Shown here: piece after piece, positions 25,424 through 32,338 of the stretch | Layout: each line of letters begins with the position of its first letter | Numbering within the stretch: position 1 is the stretch's first letter | Origin: Methylobacter sp. | GTDB lineage: Bacteria; Pseudomonadota; Gammaproteobacteria; Methylococcales; Methylomonadaceae | Length of the DNA stretch: 32,338 bases | Reading direction: 5' to 3' | Assembly: GCA_030653175.1 (NCBI GenBank) | Contig: JAURZV010000010.1 | Coordinates: 1 to 32,338 of the forward strand | Position numbers and translations under genes: made by a program | The notes under the pieces: generated by a model | Told to the model about the DNA's origin: nothing | Seen by the model: only the letters and a program-made list of their open reading frames with translations | Database searches by the model: none

Positions 25424-25485
25424 TTGCTCCCGGCAATCATTCTGCATTTCCTCCATCCGTGGAGGTCAGATGTAGGTAACAAGCG
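25408..25485 (+). repeat. Dispersed repeat overlapping the dusA stop codon (copy 1)
   Basis: It begins GCCTACAGGGCAGTGATTGC inside dusA and ends GATGTAGGTAACAAGCG. The order of blocks (GCCTACAGGG, GCTCC-GGCAAT, CTGCAT, TGTAGGNAA, AGCG) matches the longer copy at 25662-25787, so both belong to one family. The stop codon TGA at 25421-25423 lies within it. Confidence 0.6.
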
Positions 25486-25514
25486 TCAGGTGCTATGAAG
25501 GTATTTTCCAAAAT

Positions 25515-25599
25515 GAGGTAAAAAAGTTTTTACCTCGAAGACACGAAGAACACGAAGTTTTTGTCTTTGCTTTTCTTCGTGCCCTTCGTGTCTTCGTGG
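25515..25599. repeat. Two adjoining hairpin repeats in the dusA-folE gap
   Basis: The first hairpin has perfect 10-bp arms, GAGGTAAAAA / TTTTTACCTC (25515-25536). The second pairs 25533-25557 (with GAAGACACGAAGAACACGAA) and 25575-25599 (CTTCGTGCCCTTCGTGTCTT...), 22 of 25 positions complementary. This CACGAAGACACGAAG wording is a frequent dispersed repeat. The hairpin plus the following T-rich tract may terminate dusA transcription. Confidence 0.65.
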
Positions 25600-25645
25600 T
25601 TATTTTTTAAGCTTTTTGAACAAACCGAATTCTTTGCAGCCATAT

Positions 25646-25806
25646 GAGCTTGGAGCGGAAGCTTGCCTACAGGGACAGATATTTGCTCCTCGGCAATTGC
25701 TCCTGCATTGCTCTACCTCCTGCATCCATGCAGTCGTGCAATATCTGCATTCACCACATCCATGTGGATTATGTAGGCAAGGGGCGTGAGCTTGGAGCGT
25801 AAGCTT
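25646..25806. repeat. Dispersed repeat with direct and inverted ends upstream of folE (copy 2)
   Basis: Direct repeats GAGCTTGGAGCGGAAGCTT (25646-25664) and GAGCTTGGAGCGTAAGCTT (25788-25806) differ at one base and frame an inverted pair CTTGCCTACA (25662-25671) / TGTAGGCAAG (25772-25781). The interior resembles the shorter copy at 25408-25485. It has no coding content, and the layout suggests a small non-autonomous element. Confidence 0.6.
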
Positions 25807-25833
25807 TAAAACTCAAGGCTCAATGTGTATACT
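25805..25833 (+). promoter_or_regulatory. Candidate folE-hemH promoter
   Basis: TTTAAA (25805-25810), a 17-nt spacer, then TATACT (25828-25833), 33 nt before the folE start. The -35 box lies at the end of the dispersed repeat, so the repeat may have supplied part of the promoter. Confidence 0.4.
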
Positions 25834-25865
25834 GACTTGCTATTTTTATAACTGGGATTGAAACT

Positions 25866-26414
25866 ATGGAACAGCATTTTGCCAAAATTATCGAAGCTGT
25901 CGGTGAAGATTTAAATCGCGAAGGTCTGATCGATACGCCAAAACGCGCGGCCAAGGCTTTCAAGTTTTTAAACAACGGCTACGAAAAAACGCTGGAAGAA
26001 GTGCTTAACGGCGCTATTTTTAACGCCGACACCGAAGACATGGTTATTGTGAAGGATATTGAACTGTATTCTTTATGCGAACACCATCTACTGCCGTTTA
26101 TCGGCAAATGTCATGTGGGTTATTTGCCTCAAGGTAAAGTGATGGGCTTGTCCAAAGTGGCTCGCGTTATCGATATGTACGCACGCCGCCTGCAAATTCA
26201 GGAAAAACTGACCAAGCAAATAGCGGACGCTATTGAGCTTGCAACCGGCGCCAGAGGTGTGGCAGTGGTTATTGAAGCCAAGCATTTGTGCATGATGATG
26301 CGCGGTGTTGAAAAACAAAACTCGGTGATGACGACTTCAGTGATGACCGGGATTTTCCGTAAAGAGATCAGCACCCGCTCGGAATTTTTAAATCTGATCA
26401 ACCGACACACCTAA
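25866..26414 (+). CDS. folE: GTP cyclohydrolase I
   Basis: A 182-aa enzyme that turns GTP into dihydroneopterin triphosphate, the first step of folate and pterin synthesis. The zinc ligands are visible as C71-E-H-H74 and C142 (in [12 protein letters not shown]), matching the E. coli Cys110, His113 and Cys181 set. Other family blocks are [30 protein letters not shown] and [16 protein letters not shown]. The length fits the short bacterial form. hemH follows within 30 nt, probably co-transcribed. Confidence 0.95.
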   Translation: MEQHFAKIIEAVGEDLNREGLIDTPKRAAKAFKFLNNGYEKTLEEVLNGAIFNADTEDMVIVKDIELYSLCEHHLLPFIGKCHVGYLPQGKVMGLSKVARVIDMYARRLQIQEKLTKQIADAIELATGARGVAVVIEAKHLCMMMRGVEKQNSVMTTSVMTGIFRKEISTRSEFLNLINRHT

Positions 26415-26439
26415 TTCTGCGGTGAGCGAAGTCGAACTC

Positions 26440-27408
26440 ATGAAGGCAAAAAAAACCGGTGTACTACTGGCGAATCTGGGTTCGCCCACCGCGCCGACAA
26501 CATCGGCAGTCAGGCGGTTCCTTAAGGAGTTTCTTTGGGATCCGCGCGTCGTCAACCTGCCAAGACCCTTGTGGTGGGTAATACTGCATTTTTTTGTGTT
26601 GCCTTTTCGTCCCCGAAAATCGGCCTTAGCCTACCGCAAAATATGGGATGAAAAAGGTTCGCCGTTAATTTTCCTGACCCTGCAATTGACCGAACGGGTT
26701 GCCGATAAGTTGAATGCCAAAGGCGTCACTACCCGGCATGTGATGCGCTACGGCGAACCTTCGATAGCGAAGCAGTTAAGAGCCTTCAAAACAGCGGGCG
26801 TTGATAACTTAATCATCCTGCCGTTGTATCCGCAATATTCTTCGACCACCACAGCATCAATCTATGACGATGTGATTAAGGAACTCAATCAGTGGCGGCA
26901 TCTACCCAACATTCACTTTATCAGCGATTATCACCGGCACAGTCACTATATCGCTGCGGTTGCCGAATCCATCGAGCAGAGCTGGCGGGAGCATGGCAAA
27001 AACGAGCTGTTATTGATGTCCTTTCACGGCTTGCCCGAGCAACTCACTAAATGGGGCGACCCTTATTTTCATCAGTGCCATAAAACTGCAGCCCTGATTG
27101 CCGAGAAACTGGGTATCGATGAAAAACAATGGATGATTGTGTTCCAATCGCGTTTCGGCAAGGCGCAATGGCTAAAACCTTATTGTGTGGACACGTTAAA
27201 AATTCTTCCTGGGCAGGGTATTAAAAAGATAGATATTGTCTGTCCGGGGTTTGCGGTGGACTGCCTGGAAACGCTGGAAGAGATAGCAATGGAGAACAAG
27301 GCCGTTTTTATGGAGTCCGGCGGCGTGGAGTATCGTTATATCGCGGCGCTAAATGATTCGGAAATCCATGTTGATGCTATAGTTAATCTGCTTGAACAGA
27401 AGCTGTAG
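26440..27408 (+). CDS. hemH: Ferrochelatase
   Basis: A 322-aa enzyme that inserts ferrous iron into protoporphyrin IX in the last step of haem synthesis. Family blocks are TGVLLANLGSPTAPTTSAVR, LPLYPQYSSTTTASIYDDV and MSFHGLPEQLTKWGDPYFHQ with the metal-site His. QSRFGKAQWLKPYC and CPGFAVDCLETLEEIAMENK follow, with the catalytic Glu region. ATG at 26440 is preferred; an in-frame GTG at 26422 would add six residues. E. coli HemH has 320 aa. It lies 25 nt after folE. Confidence 0.94.
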   Translation: MKAKKTGVLLANLGSPTAPTTSAVRRFLKEFLWDPRVVNLPRPLWWVILHFFVLPFRPRKSALAYRKIWDEKGSPLIFLTLQLTERVADKLNAKGVTTRHVMRYGEPSIAKQLRAFKTAGVDNLIILPLYPQYSSTTTASIYDDVIKELNQWRHLPNIHFISDYHRHSHYIAAVAESIEQSWREHGKNELLLMSFHGLPEQLTKWGDPYFHQCHKTAALIAEKLGIDEKQWMIVFQSRFGKAQWLKPYCVDTLKILPGQGIKKIDIVCPGFAVDCLETLEEIAMENKAVFMESGGVEYRYIAALNDSEIHVDAIVNLLEQKL

Positions 27409-27429
27409 TGTGTGCATTAATTTAAGTCT

Positions 27430-27514
27430 GGAGTGCAGGCTTCGCCTAAAGCGCCTACTTGGTGCCTGCAAATTATGCGATGTATTGCCAGCGGGCAAGC
27501 AAAGCTTGCACTCC
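27430..27514. repeat. Dispersed repeat with imperfect inverted ends after hemH
   Basis: It runs from GGAGTGCAGGCTTCGCCT to AGCAAAGCTTGCACTCC, with ends that are imperfectly inverted. The same GGAGT(A/G)CAGGCTTCGCCT block occurs inverted inside the outer-membrane lipoprotein gene at 7217-7234. A related AAAGCAAGCTTTGAACTCCG lies at 32007-32026. The 341-bp gap between hemH and the MutS-like gene consists almost entirely of such repeats. Confidence 0.6.
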
Positions 27515-27553
27515 GGCTATACAGCACAGTAACATCGTTCCCACGCTCCGGCG

Positions 27554-27712
27554 CTCGTCTTTATACACAAGTATCCAAGTAACTCGTCATACCCGCCGGG
27601 AAGCGGGTATCCAGTGCCATGGATGGCGAGCTTAAATACGTCCATGCAGTCTGGATTCCGGCAATCCCTGCCGGAATGACGGTCTTCCCATAGACTTGTG
27701 TATAAAGATGAG
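27554..27712. mobile_element. 159-bp MITE with a 10-bp target duplication, nested in a palindrome
   Basis: Terminal inverted repeats CTCGTCTTTATACACAAG (27554-27571) and CTTGTGTATAAAGATGAG (27695-27712) match at 17 of 18 positions. The element is flanked by perfect 10-bp direct repeats CGCTCCGGCG (27544-27553 and 27713-27722). Removing the element and one copy restores the palindrome CGTTCCCACG-CTCCGG-CGTGGGAACG, a member of the family seen after glyS. Inside are CGTCATACCCGCCGGGAAGC and CTGGATTCCGGCAATCCCTG, which resemble the common GTCATTCCCGC..GGAATCC repeats. No ORF is present, so an outside transposase must have moved it. Confidence 0.8.
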
Positions 27713-27749
27713 CGCTCCGGCGTGGGAACGATAAATAAAGGCTAAAAAA

Positions 27750-29348
27750 ATGAAACAAACACTATTACAAAGCTGGCAAGACAGCAGCTGGCCGACCGTC
27801 AAATCCAGCAAACCGCTGGAAACCGGCGACGGCGTTATCGACGAAAGAACCTTTAACACGATTGAAGTCGATGAACTATTCGACGCCGTCAATCACGCCT
27901 CAACGATTGCCGGACAAGCGGTGTTATACCGCTCTTTAGCCCAACCGCTGAATGAGCTTGATGCAATCAAGGCCAAACAACAAGCCGTTGAAGAGCTGCG
28001 CAATAATCCGGCGCTAAAAGAACAGCTTGAACAAATCGTGCAACAAGCTGTACCCAATGAAAAAAACTTCTATTTACTGTTGTTCGGCGAATTTATGGGC
28101 TCATTCGGCACAGCCAGAGAAGATCATGAAATCGAAGGCTACGGCTATCTGCAATATAAACGCGGCATCCGTTTTTTGCTGGAACTGGTCGATCAGATTC
28201 AATCTGTGGAAACCCCGCAAAGCGACTATCTAAAAGGTATTTGCGACAAGATAAAAGCCTTTGCTGAGTCGCGGCCCTATTCGCTGATGCAAGGGCCGGT
28301 ATATATCACTGAAAATAATGTTCAGTGCAAGGAACAAAGGAAGGGTTCGTTTTCGCCTGCGATTATTTTTAGACCCCGGCTATTCAAACCGCTGCTGATC
28401 AGCCTGTTTTTCGGAGCCATCTGGGCGCTGGCGCACTTTTTTCCCACCGACATGTTCCAGGTTTCAGTTGAGGCCATCCCGACCGCGACTATTTTCTTTG
28501 TGCCTTTTTTGCTGGTTTATTATCCGATAGTCGGCGGGTTTGATCGTGACAGCTGCATTATCCCGCTAAGAAACGAGTTCAAAAAATCCCCGGCGGTAGC
28601 CGAAACGTTAGATGCGCTGGGTCAGCTCGATGAATTGCTGTCGTTTATAAAATTTGCCGAGGCATTCGGCGGAAGCAAGGTGTTGCCCGAGCTAGTTGAT
28701 GCGCCGCATCACCGGATAAATCTGGCTGATGTCAGAAACCCGGTTTTAGGCAAACAAAACCCGGATTATGTCGGCAACGATTTTGTGTTGGACGATGACA
28801 AACTGGTGTTGATCACCGGCCCCAACAGCGGCGGCAAGACGGCTTTTTGCAAAACTGTTACCCAGATCCAGCTGCTTGCACAAATCGGCTGCTATATTCC
28901 GGCCAAATCGGCAACACTGACCGTCGCCGACCGGATTTTTTACCAAGCGCCCGAAATCAGCCATCTGGATGACGGAGAAGGACGGTTTGGCACCGAATTG
29001 AAACGAACCAAGGATATTTTCCTGGCCGCAACCGCGAAAAGCCTGGTGGTGCTGGACGAATTATCGGAAGGTACGACCTTTGAAGAAAAAATGGAATCGT
29101 CGTCGAATGTGCTGAACGGCTTTTACCGGAAAGGCAACAGTACCATTTTAATCACCCACAATCATCAACTGGTCGATCATTTTGTCGCTCAGGGCATCGG
29201 CTTGCCAAGACAGGTCGAGTTTGCCAATGACGCGCCGACCTATAAACTGGTTGCAGGCATTTCCCGGGTCAGTCATGCGGATCGCGTGGCTAAGAAAATC
29301 GGTTTTTCCAAAGAAGATATAGACAACTATCTGGCGGATTCACAATGA
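27750..29348 (+). CDS. Membrane-anchored MutS-like ATPase of unknown function
   Basis: A 532-aa protein that shares only the core and ATPase parts of MutS. The C-terminal ATPase has Walker [12 protein letters not shown] (from about residue 356), Walker [12 protein letters not shown] (about 432-442) and [11 protein letters not shown]. The N-terminal mismatch-reading domain with its F-x-E motif is absent. Instead a hydrophobic pair, [17 protein letters not shown] (about 212-228) and [15 protein letters not shown] (about 241-255), lies before the ATPase and probably anchors it in the inner membrane. It is therefore unlikely to serve in ordinary mismatch repair. Similar TM-bearing MutS paralogues are uncharacterised as far as I know. 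ATG at 27750 has AAGG upstream. The stop overlaps purT by 4 nt. Confidence 0.85.
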   Translation: MKQTLLQSWQDSSWPTVKSSKPLETGDGVIDERTFNTIEVDELFDAVNHASTIAGQAVLYRSLAQPLNELDAIKAKQQAVEELRNNPALKEQLEQIVQQAVPNEKNFYLLLFGEFMGSFGTAREDHEIEGYGYLQYKRGIRFLLELVDQIQSVETPQSDYLKGICDKIKAFAESRPYSLMQGPVYITENNVQCKEQRKGSFSPAIIFRPRLFKPLLISLFFGAIWALAHFFPTDMFQVSVEAIPTATIFFVPFLLVYYPIVGGFDRDSCIIPLRNEFKKSPAVAETLDALGQLDELLSFIKFAEAFGGSKVLPELVDAPHHRINLADVRNPVLGKQNPDYVGNDFVLDDDKLVLITGPNSGGKTAFCKTVTQIQLLAQIGCYIPAKSATLTVADRIFYQAPEISHLDDGEGRFGTELKRTKDIFLAATAKSLVVLDELSEGTTFEEKMESSSNVLNGFYRKGNSTILITHNHQLVDHFVAQGIGLPRQVEFANDAPTYKLVAGISRVSHADRVAKKIGFSKEDIDNYLADSQ

Positions 29349-30547
29349 AAATAGGCACCGCATTATCAAACAGCGCAACCAAAGCCCTGCTGCTCGGCAG
29401 CGGCGAGCTGGGCAAGGAACTGGCTATTGCGCTGCAACGCTACGGCGTGGAAGTGATCGCCGTCGATCGCTATCCGAATGCACCGGCGCAACATGTCGCG
29501 CATCGCAGTCATGTGATCGATATGACCGACACCGAAGCGGTCAAAAAACTGATTGCGCTGGAACAGCCGGATTTTATCATCCCCGAAATTGAAGCGATTG
29601 CAACCCAGGCACTGCTGGACATTGAGGCGGAAGGCCAATGTACCGTTGTGCCTAACGCCAGGGCGATTCAATTGACGATGAATCGGGAAGGCATCAGAAC
29701 CCTGGCCGCCGAGCAGCTTAACATCCCCACATCGAACTATGCATTTGCACAAAGTTTCGACGAATTGCAGGCGGCGGTTGACGGCGGCATCGGTTATCCA
29801 TGCTTTATCAAGCCGACCATGTCGTCATCCGGCAAAGGTCAGTCGATGGTTAAAAGCGCCGATCAGCTTAAGGCAGCCTGGGATTACGCCAAATCCAGCG
29901 GCCGGGTGGACACCGGCAAGGTCATTGTAGAAGCAAAAATAGACTTTGATTTTGAAATCACCCTGCTGACGGTGCGCGCCCTGAATCAGCACGGCGAAAT
30001 CGAGACTCACTTTTGCGCCCCCATAGGCCATGTGCAGGAAAGCGGCGATTACCGCGAGAGCTGGCAACCGCAAGCCATGAGTTCCGCCGCCATCAAAGCA
30101 TCGCAGGACATTGCGTTTAAAATAACCAATGAGATCGCAGGACTTGGCCTGTTTGGCGTTGAACTGTTCGTCAAGGGCGATGCCGTCTGGTTTAGCGAAG
30201 TCAGCCCCAGGCCGCATGATACCGGCATGGTGACCCTGGTCACCCAGAAACAAAACGAATTTGAATTACACGCCAGAGCCATTTTAGGCTTGCCCGTTGA
30301 TACCGGCATGCAGAGCACGGGAGCCAGTGCCGTAATATTAGGCGGTCTGGATGCACAAGGCGTAATTTATGAAGGACTGGATAAGGCACTGTCTGTCCCG
30401 ACCAGCGAAATCAGATTGTTCGGCAAGCCTGAAGCTTTTACAAACAGGCGCATGGGCGTTGCGTTAGCCATCGCTGAAACGGTCGATGAAGCCAGAAACA
30501 GGGCGGTTAAGGCCGCGAGTATGATCGTTATCAAACCTGACCGATAG
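29345..30547 (+). CDS. purT: Formate-dependent phosphoribosylglycinamide formyltransferase
   Basis: A 400-aa ATP-grasp enzyme (E. coli PurT has 392) that formylates GAR with formate and ATP in purine synthesis. Blocks: [55 protein letters not shown] (ATP-binding loop) and [20 protein letters not shown] followed by HDTGMVTL. Direct use of formate would suit a C1-utilising organism, but PurT is widespread. It overlaps the MutS-like gene by ATGA, so the two are co-translated. The lytic transglycosylase follows 8 nt later. Confidence 0.95.
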   Translation: MKIGTALSNSATKALLLGSGELGKELAIALQRYGVEVIAVDRYPNAPAQHVAHRSHVIDMTDTEAVKKLIALEQPDFIIPEIEAIATQALLDIEAEGQCTVVPNARAIQLTMNREGIRTLAAEQLNIPTSNYAFAQSFDELQAAVDGGIGYPCFIKPTMSSSGKGQSMVKSADQLKAAWDYAKSSGRVDTGKVIVEAKIDFDFEITLLTVRALNQHGEIETHFCAPIGHVQESGDYRESWQPQAMSSAAIKASQDIAFKITNEIAGLGLFGVELFVKGDAVWFSEVSPRPHDTGMVTLVTQKQNEFELHARAILGLPVDTGMQSTGASAVILGGLDAQGVIYEGLDKALSVPTSEIRLFGKPEAFTNRRMGVALAIAETVDEARNRAVKAASMIVIKPDR

Positions 30548-30555
30548 GTGAAGCC

Positions 30556-31257
30556 ATGATGAGAATTCACGTCAGGCTATCCTGCCTGCCGCCCTTCGGG
30601 TTAATGCAAATCTGTTCCAGACAGATTGGTCACGTCAGGCTATCCTGCCTGCCGCCCTTCGGGTTAATGCAAATCCGTTCCAGACAGATTTGTGCCGTTT
30701 TTTTAACCACACTACTCATCTCAATCCAGGTGCAGGCCGACATCTACAAATTTATCGATAATGACGGCCGCATCTACTATACCGATAAGCCTAAAAACAG
30801 CCTGTACAAACGCATCATACGAACAAGGCCGATAAATTATTCTGCCGCCCTACCCTACATGGGCACCAACAAAAAGAAGTTCACCGATCTTATTACCGAG
30901 GCGGCCAACCGGCATCAGGTTGATGTCAGGCTGGTACATGCCGTTATTCAGGCTGAATCCGCTTACAATGCAGCCGCAATATCCTCAGCCGGAGCTGTCG
31001 GCTTAATGCAGTTAATGCCCGATACCGCCAGACGCTACGGCGTTGTTAACCGGAATGATCCGGTTCAGAATATTGACGGCGGCACCCATTATTTGAAAGA
31101 CTTGCTCAGAATGTTCGATTCAAATCTGAATCTGGCCGTTGCCGCCTATAACGCCGGTGAAAATGCAGTGATCCGGTACAAAAACTCCATTCCGCCCTAC
31201 CCCGAAACCCAGAATTACGTCAAAACAGTGATGGCTTTGTATTACAGGCGTTCCTAA
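30556..31257 (+). CDS. Lytic transglycosylase (SLT domain) with DUF4124-like N-terminus
   Basis: A 233-aa exported murein hydrolase. Residues about 62-80 (ADIYKFIDNDGRIYYTDKP) resemble the DUF4124 domain. The SLT domain (about 107-225) has catalytic Glu134 in VIQAESAYNAAAISSAGAVG, then LMQLMPDTARRYGV and LAVAAYNAGENAV. The signal peptide is unusual: after MMRI come two tandem 21-residue units HVRLSCLPPFGLMQI(C/R)SRQI(G/C), encoded by a 63-bp repeat. They are followed by the hydrophobic core CAVFLTTLLISIQVQA. Without the 126-bp insertion the gene would read MMRICAVFLTTLLISIQVQA, a normal signal. AGGTG precedes the ATG at 30556. An in-frame ATG inside the second repeat (30667) would also give a normal signal peptide. 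Confidence 0.9.
   Translation: MMRIHVRLSCLPPFGLMQICSRQIGHVRLSCLPPFGLMQIRSRQICAVFLTTLLISIQVQADIYKFIDNDGRIYYTDKPKNSLYKRIIRTRPINYSAALPYMGTNKKKFTDLITEAANRHQVDVRLVHAVIQAESAYNAAAISSAGAVGLMQLMPDTARRYGVVNRNDPVQNIDGGTHYLKDLLRMFDSNLNLAVAAYNAGENAVIRYKNSIPPYPETQNYVKTVMALYYRRS
30568..30693 (+). repeat. Tandem 63-bp repeat inserted in frame in the signal peptide
   Basis: Copies at 30568-30630 and 30631-30693 differ at two bases. Each contains GGCTATCCTGCCTGCCGCCC, CTTCGGG and the inverted repeat AATCTGT-TCCAG-ACAGATT (one mismatch in copy 2). The unit length is 21 codons without stops, which keeps the gene open. Confidence 0.95.
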
Positions 31258-31292
31258 ACTGACGGGTTGATTTCTCGTTGGCGATGGGGTGA

Positions 31293-31919
31293 TTGATTGT
31301 TAACAGCGTCAATTTGGATATTGCGATGGGAGAACTGATGATGCTGGTCGGACCGTCAGGCTGCGGCAAGACTACTTTGATTTCAGTCATCGCCGGTATT
31401 CTCGATCAGGATAGTGGTCACTGCGAAGTGTTGGGCGAGGATTTACTGAACATGAGCAATCAACACAAACTGAATTTCAGGGCGCGCAATATCGGTTTTG
31501 TTTTTCAGGCTTTTAACCTGCTGCCATCGCTCAATGCGGCGGAAAATGTGTCGATACCGCTTATCATCAACGGCATCAAGCGCGCCGAGGCTGAGCGTAA
31601 AGCCATTTCTGTACTGGAGCAGGCAGGCTTGGGCGCGCGCGTGAAGGCTTTATCTTCCGAGCTTTCCGGCGGACAGCAGCAACGCGTCGCCATTGCTCGA
31701 GCGCTGGTTCATAGCCCGCGACTCATCGTTTGCGACGAACCCACCAGTTCGCTGGATCATGAAACCGGGCATAATGTGATGACTTTGCTTAAGGATGTGG
31801 CTTTGTACAAAGACCGGACTTTGGTCATCGTTACCCATGACGCCCGGATTTTCGACTTTGCCGACCGCATAGCCGAAATGGATGACGGGCATATTATTAA
31901 GGTCAAAGCCGCAAGGTGA
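31293..31919 (+). pseudogene. 5'-truncated ABC ATPase (DevA/LolD/MacB type), without permease
   Basis: An intact ATPase core of about 208 aa: LDIAMGELMMLVGPSGCGKT (Walker A), VFQAFNLLPSLNAAENV, the signature LSGGQQQRVAIARALV, Walker B LIVCDEPTSSLD and VIVTHDARIFDFADRIAEMD. About 20-25 residues that normally precede this in DevA/LolD proteins, including the adenine-stacking aromatic, are missing. The only start is a TTG at 31293 without a ribosome site, and TGA stops the frame just upstream. No permease or adaptor gene lies beside it. It is most likely a remnant of a lost exporter; weak expression cannot be excluded. Confidence 0.7.
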
Positions 31920-31938
31920 AAGGTGAAAGGTGAAAGGA
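31913..31938 (+). repeat. Heptamer tandem repeat
   Basis: Three perfect copies of AAGGTGA (31913-31933) plus a partial fourth, spanning the stop codon of the ABC ATPase remnant. A simple repeat prone to slippage. Confidence 0.75.
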
Positions 31939-32003
31939 CATATTTTGCATCGTTTTGCGGTCTTTGTAATAACGGTAAATGCTTGTCACCTTAATATAGA
32001 ATT

Positions 32004-32021
32004 TCAAAGCAAGCTTTGAAC
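32004..32021. repeat. Small palindrome of the dispersed AAGC/ACTCCGG family
   Basis: TTCAAAG-CAAG-CTTTGAA with perfect 7-bp arms, followed by CTCCGG, as in the repeat after hemH. The 32-kb end region from 31939 to 32171 contains this palindrome and the terminator-like one at 32050, and no gene. Confidence 0.5.
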
Positions 32022-32049
32022 TCCGGTATCTGTGCTTTTTTGGAGTTTT

Positions 32050-32087
32050 GTAGGGGCGACCGGCCGGTCGCCCCTACGGTCGTTTTT
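32050..32087 (+). terminator. Terminator-like palindrome
   Basis: A perfect 28-bp palindrome, GTAGGGGCGACCGG / CCGGTCGCCCCTAC (32050-32077), followed at 32082 by a run of seven T. It can form a strong stem ending plus-strand transcripts. The sequence itself is also a dispersed repeat in many bacteria. Confidence 0.55.
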
Positions 32088-32171
32088 TTAATCAGACAAC
32101 ACATGTAGACAGTTACTCAGCGATAGGTCTGACCAGTTACAATTGCTTTAAAATTATCCACAGGAGGTGAT

Positions 32172-32219
32172 ATGCAAGTCAAATACACATTACCCATACT
32201 AGGAGGCTGTCGGATTTAA
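32172..32219 (+). pseudogene. Start of an interrupted small gene
   Basis: A near-perfect ribosome site AGGAGGTGAT ends directly before ATG at 32172, opening MQVKYTLPILGGCRI and then TAA. The last codons fall in what looks like the end of a mobile element (from about 32205). The original gene probably continued and was cut by insertion. A real 15-aa leader peptide is the alternative. Confidence 0.4.
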
Positions 32220-32338
32220 AAATCACAGCCACATAACATATTGATTTTAAAATAAATTAATTTTTTATTGCTTTTCGTTATAAAAAATAGTTTATATATA
32301 TTTCAATGACTTAGTATTTTTAGTGAGGCATAATCCGA
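32205..32338. mobile_element. End of an AT-rich mobile element with inverted ends, cut by the window edge
   Basis: The stretch starts GGCTGTCGGATTTAAAAATC and is very AT-rich with no ORF. The window ends in AATCCGA (32332-32338), the exact inverse of TCGGATT at 32210-32216. Either this is a MITE of about 140 bp that ends a few bases outside the window, or the left end of a larger insertion sequence. Confidence 0.45.

Noticed and set aside
25424-25865. Possible small RNA or riboswitch before folE
   Set aside because: The structured sequences there are explained by dispersed repeats with copies nearby. No known riboswitch core was recognised.
30568-30693. CRISPR-like tandem repeat
   Set aside because: Only two directly adjacent 63-bp copies without spacers, and within a coding frame.

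Overview
The window looks like a chromosomal segment of a gammaproteobacterium. The glyQ-glyS-gmhB-plsC block, the RbbA/YhhJ-type exporter and the gene set (dusA, folE, hemH, purT, ychJ) all fit. The density of short palindromic repeats resembles methanotroph-like (Methylococcales) genomes, but that narrower placement is only an inference.

Layout. (1) 1-1700: a REP-like palindrome and an ISAs1-family transposase broken by two short repeat insertions. (2) 1727-6443, minus strand: emrA-like and emrB-like genes, a beta-class glutathione S-transferase and an MFS transporter. (3) 6538-13654, plus strand: a TetR regulator divergent from emrAB, with a 20-bp palindrome between them, followed by an overlapping operon of outer-membrane factor, HlyD adaptor, RbbA-type double-ATPase/permease and YhhJ-type permease. 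This encodes a complete tripartite ABC exporter. (4) 13685-15884: a decayed second exporter of the same kind (ATPase tail plus two permease pseudogenes), with a MITE-like element inside. (5) 15902-17086: a ferritin-like protein (minus) and a yeast-type cytosine deaminase (plus). (6) 17226-23133: glyQ, then an AT-rich ATPase gene plus an unknown partner wedged into the operon without a gap, then glyS, gmhB and plsC. (7) 23261-31257: a small lipoprotein, ychJ, dusA, folE-hemH, a membrane-anchored MutS-like ATPase overlapping purT, and a lytic transglycosylase. (8) 31293-32338: a 5'-truncated ABC ATPase, a terminator-like palindrome, and a short ORF with a strong ribosome binding site that runs into what looks like the end of a mobile element.

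Two themes stand out. First, the glyQS operon carries a probable two-gene ATPase/effector cassette. It has a GKPNVGKS Walker A, an EEPEAH Walker B and a partner with an LDKDK acidic motif, it is much more AT-rich than its neighbours, and it is coupled to glyS by a 4-nt overlap. This is the best candidate here for an undescribed, possibly defensive, system. Second, short repeats repeatedly reshape gene ends. They broke the transposase twice, lengthened the signal peptide regions of the outer-membrane factor and the lytic transglycosylase in frame, supplied the last codons of dusA, and disrupted a permease start. In two places a MITE-like element with inverted ends and a target duplication can be read directly.

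No tRNA, rRNA or CRISPR array was recognised.
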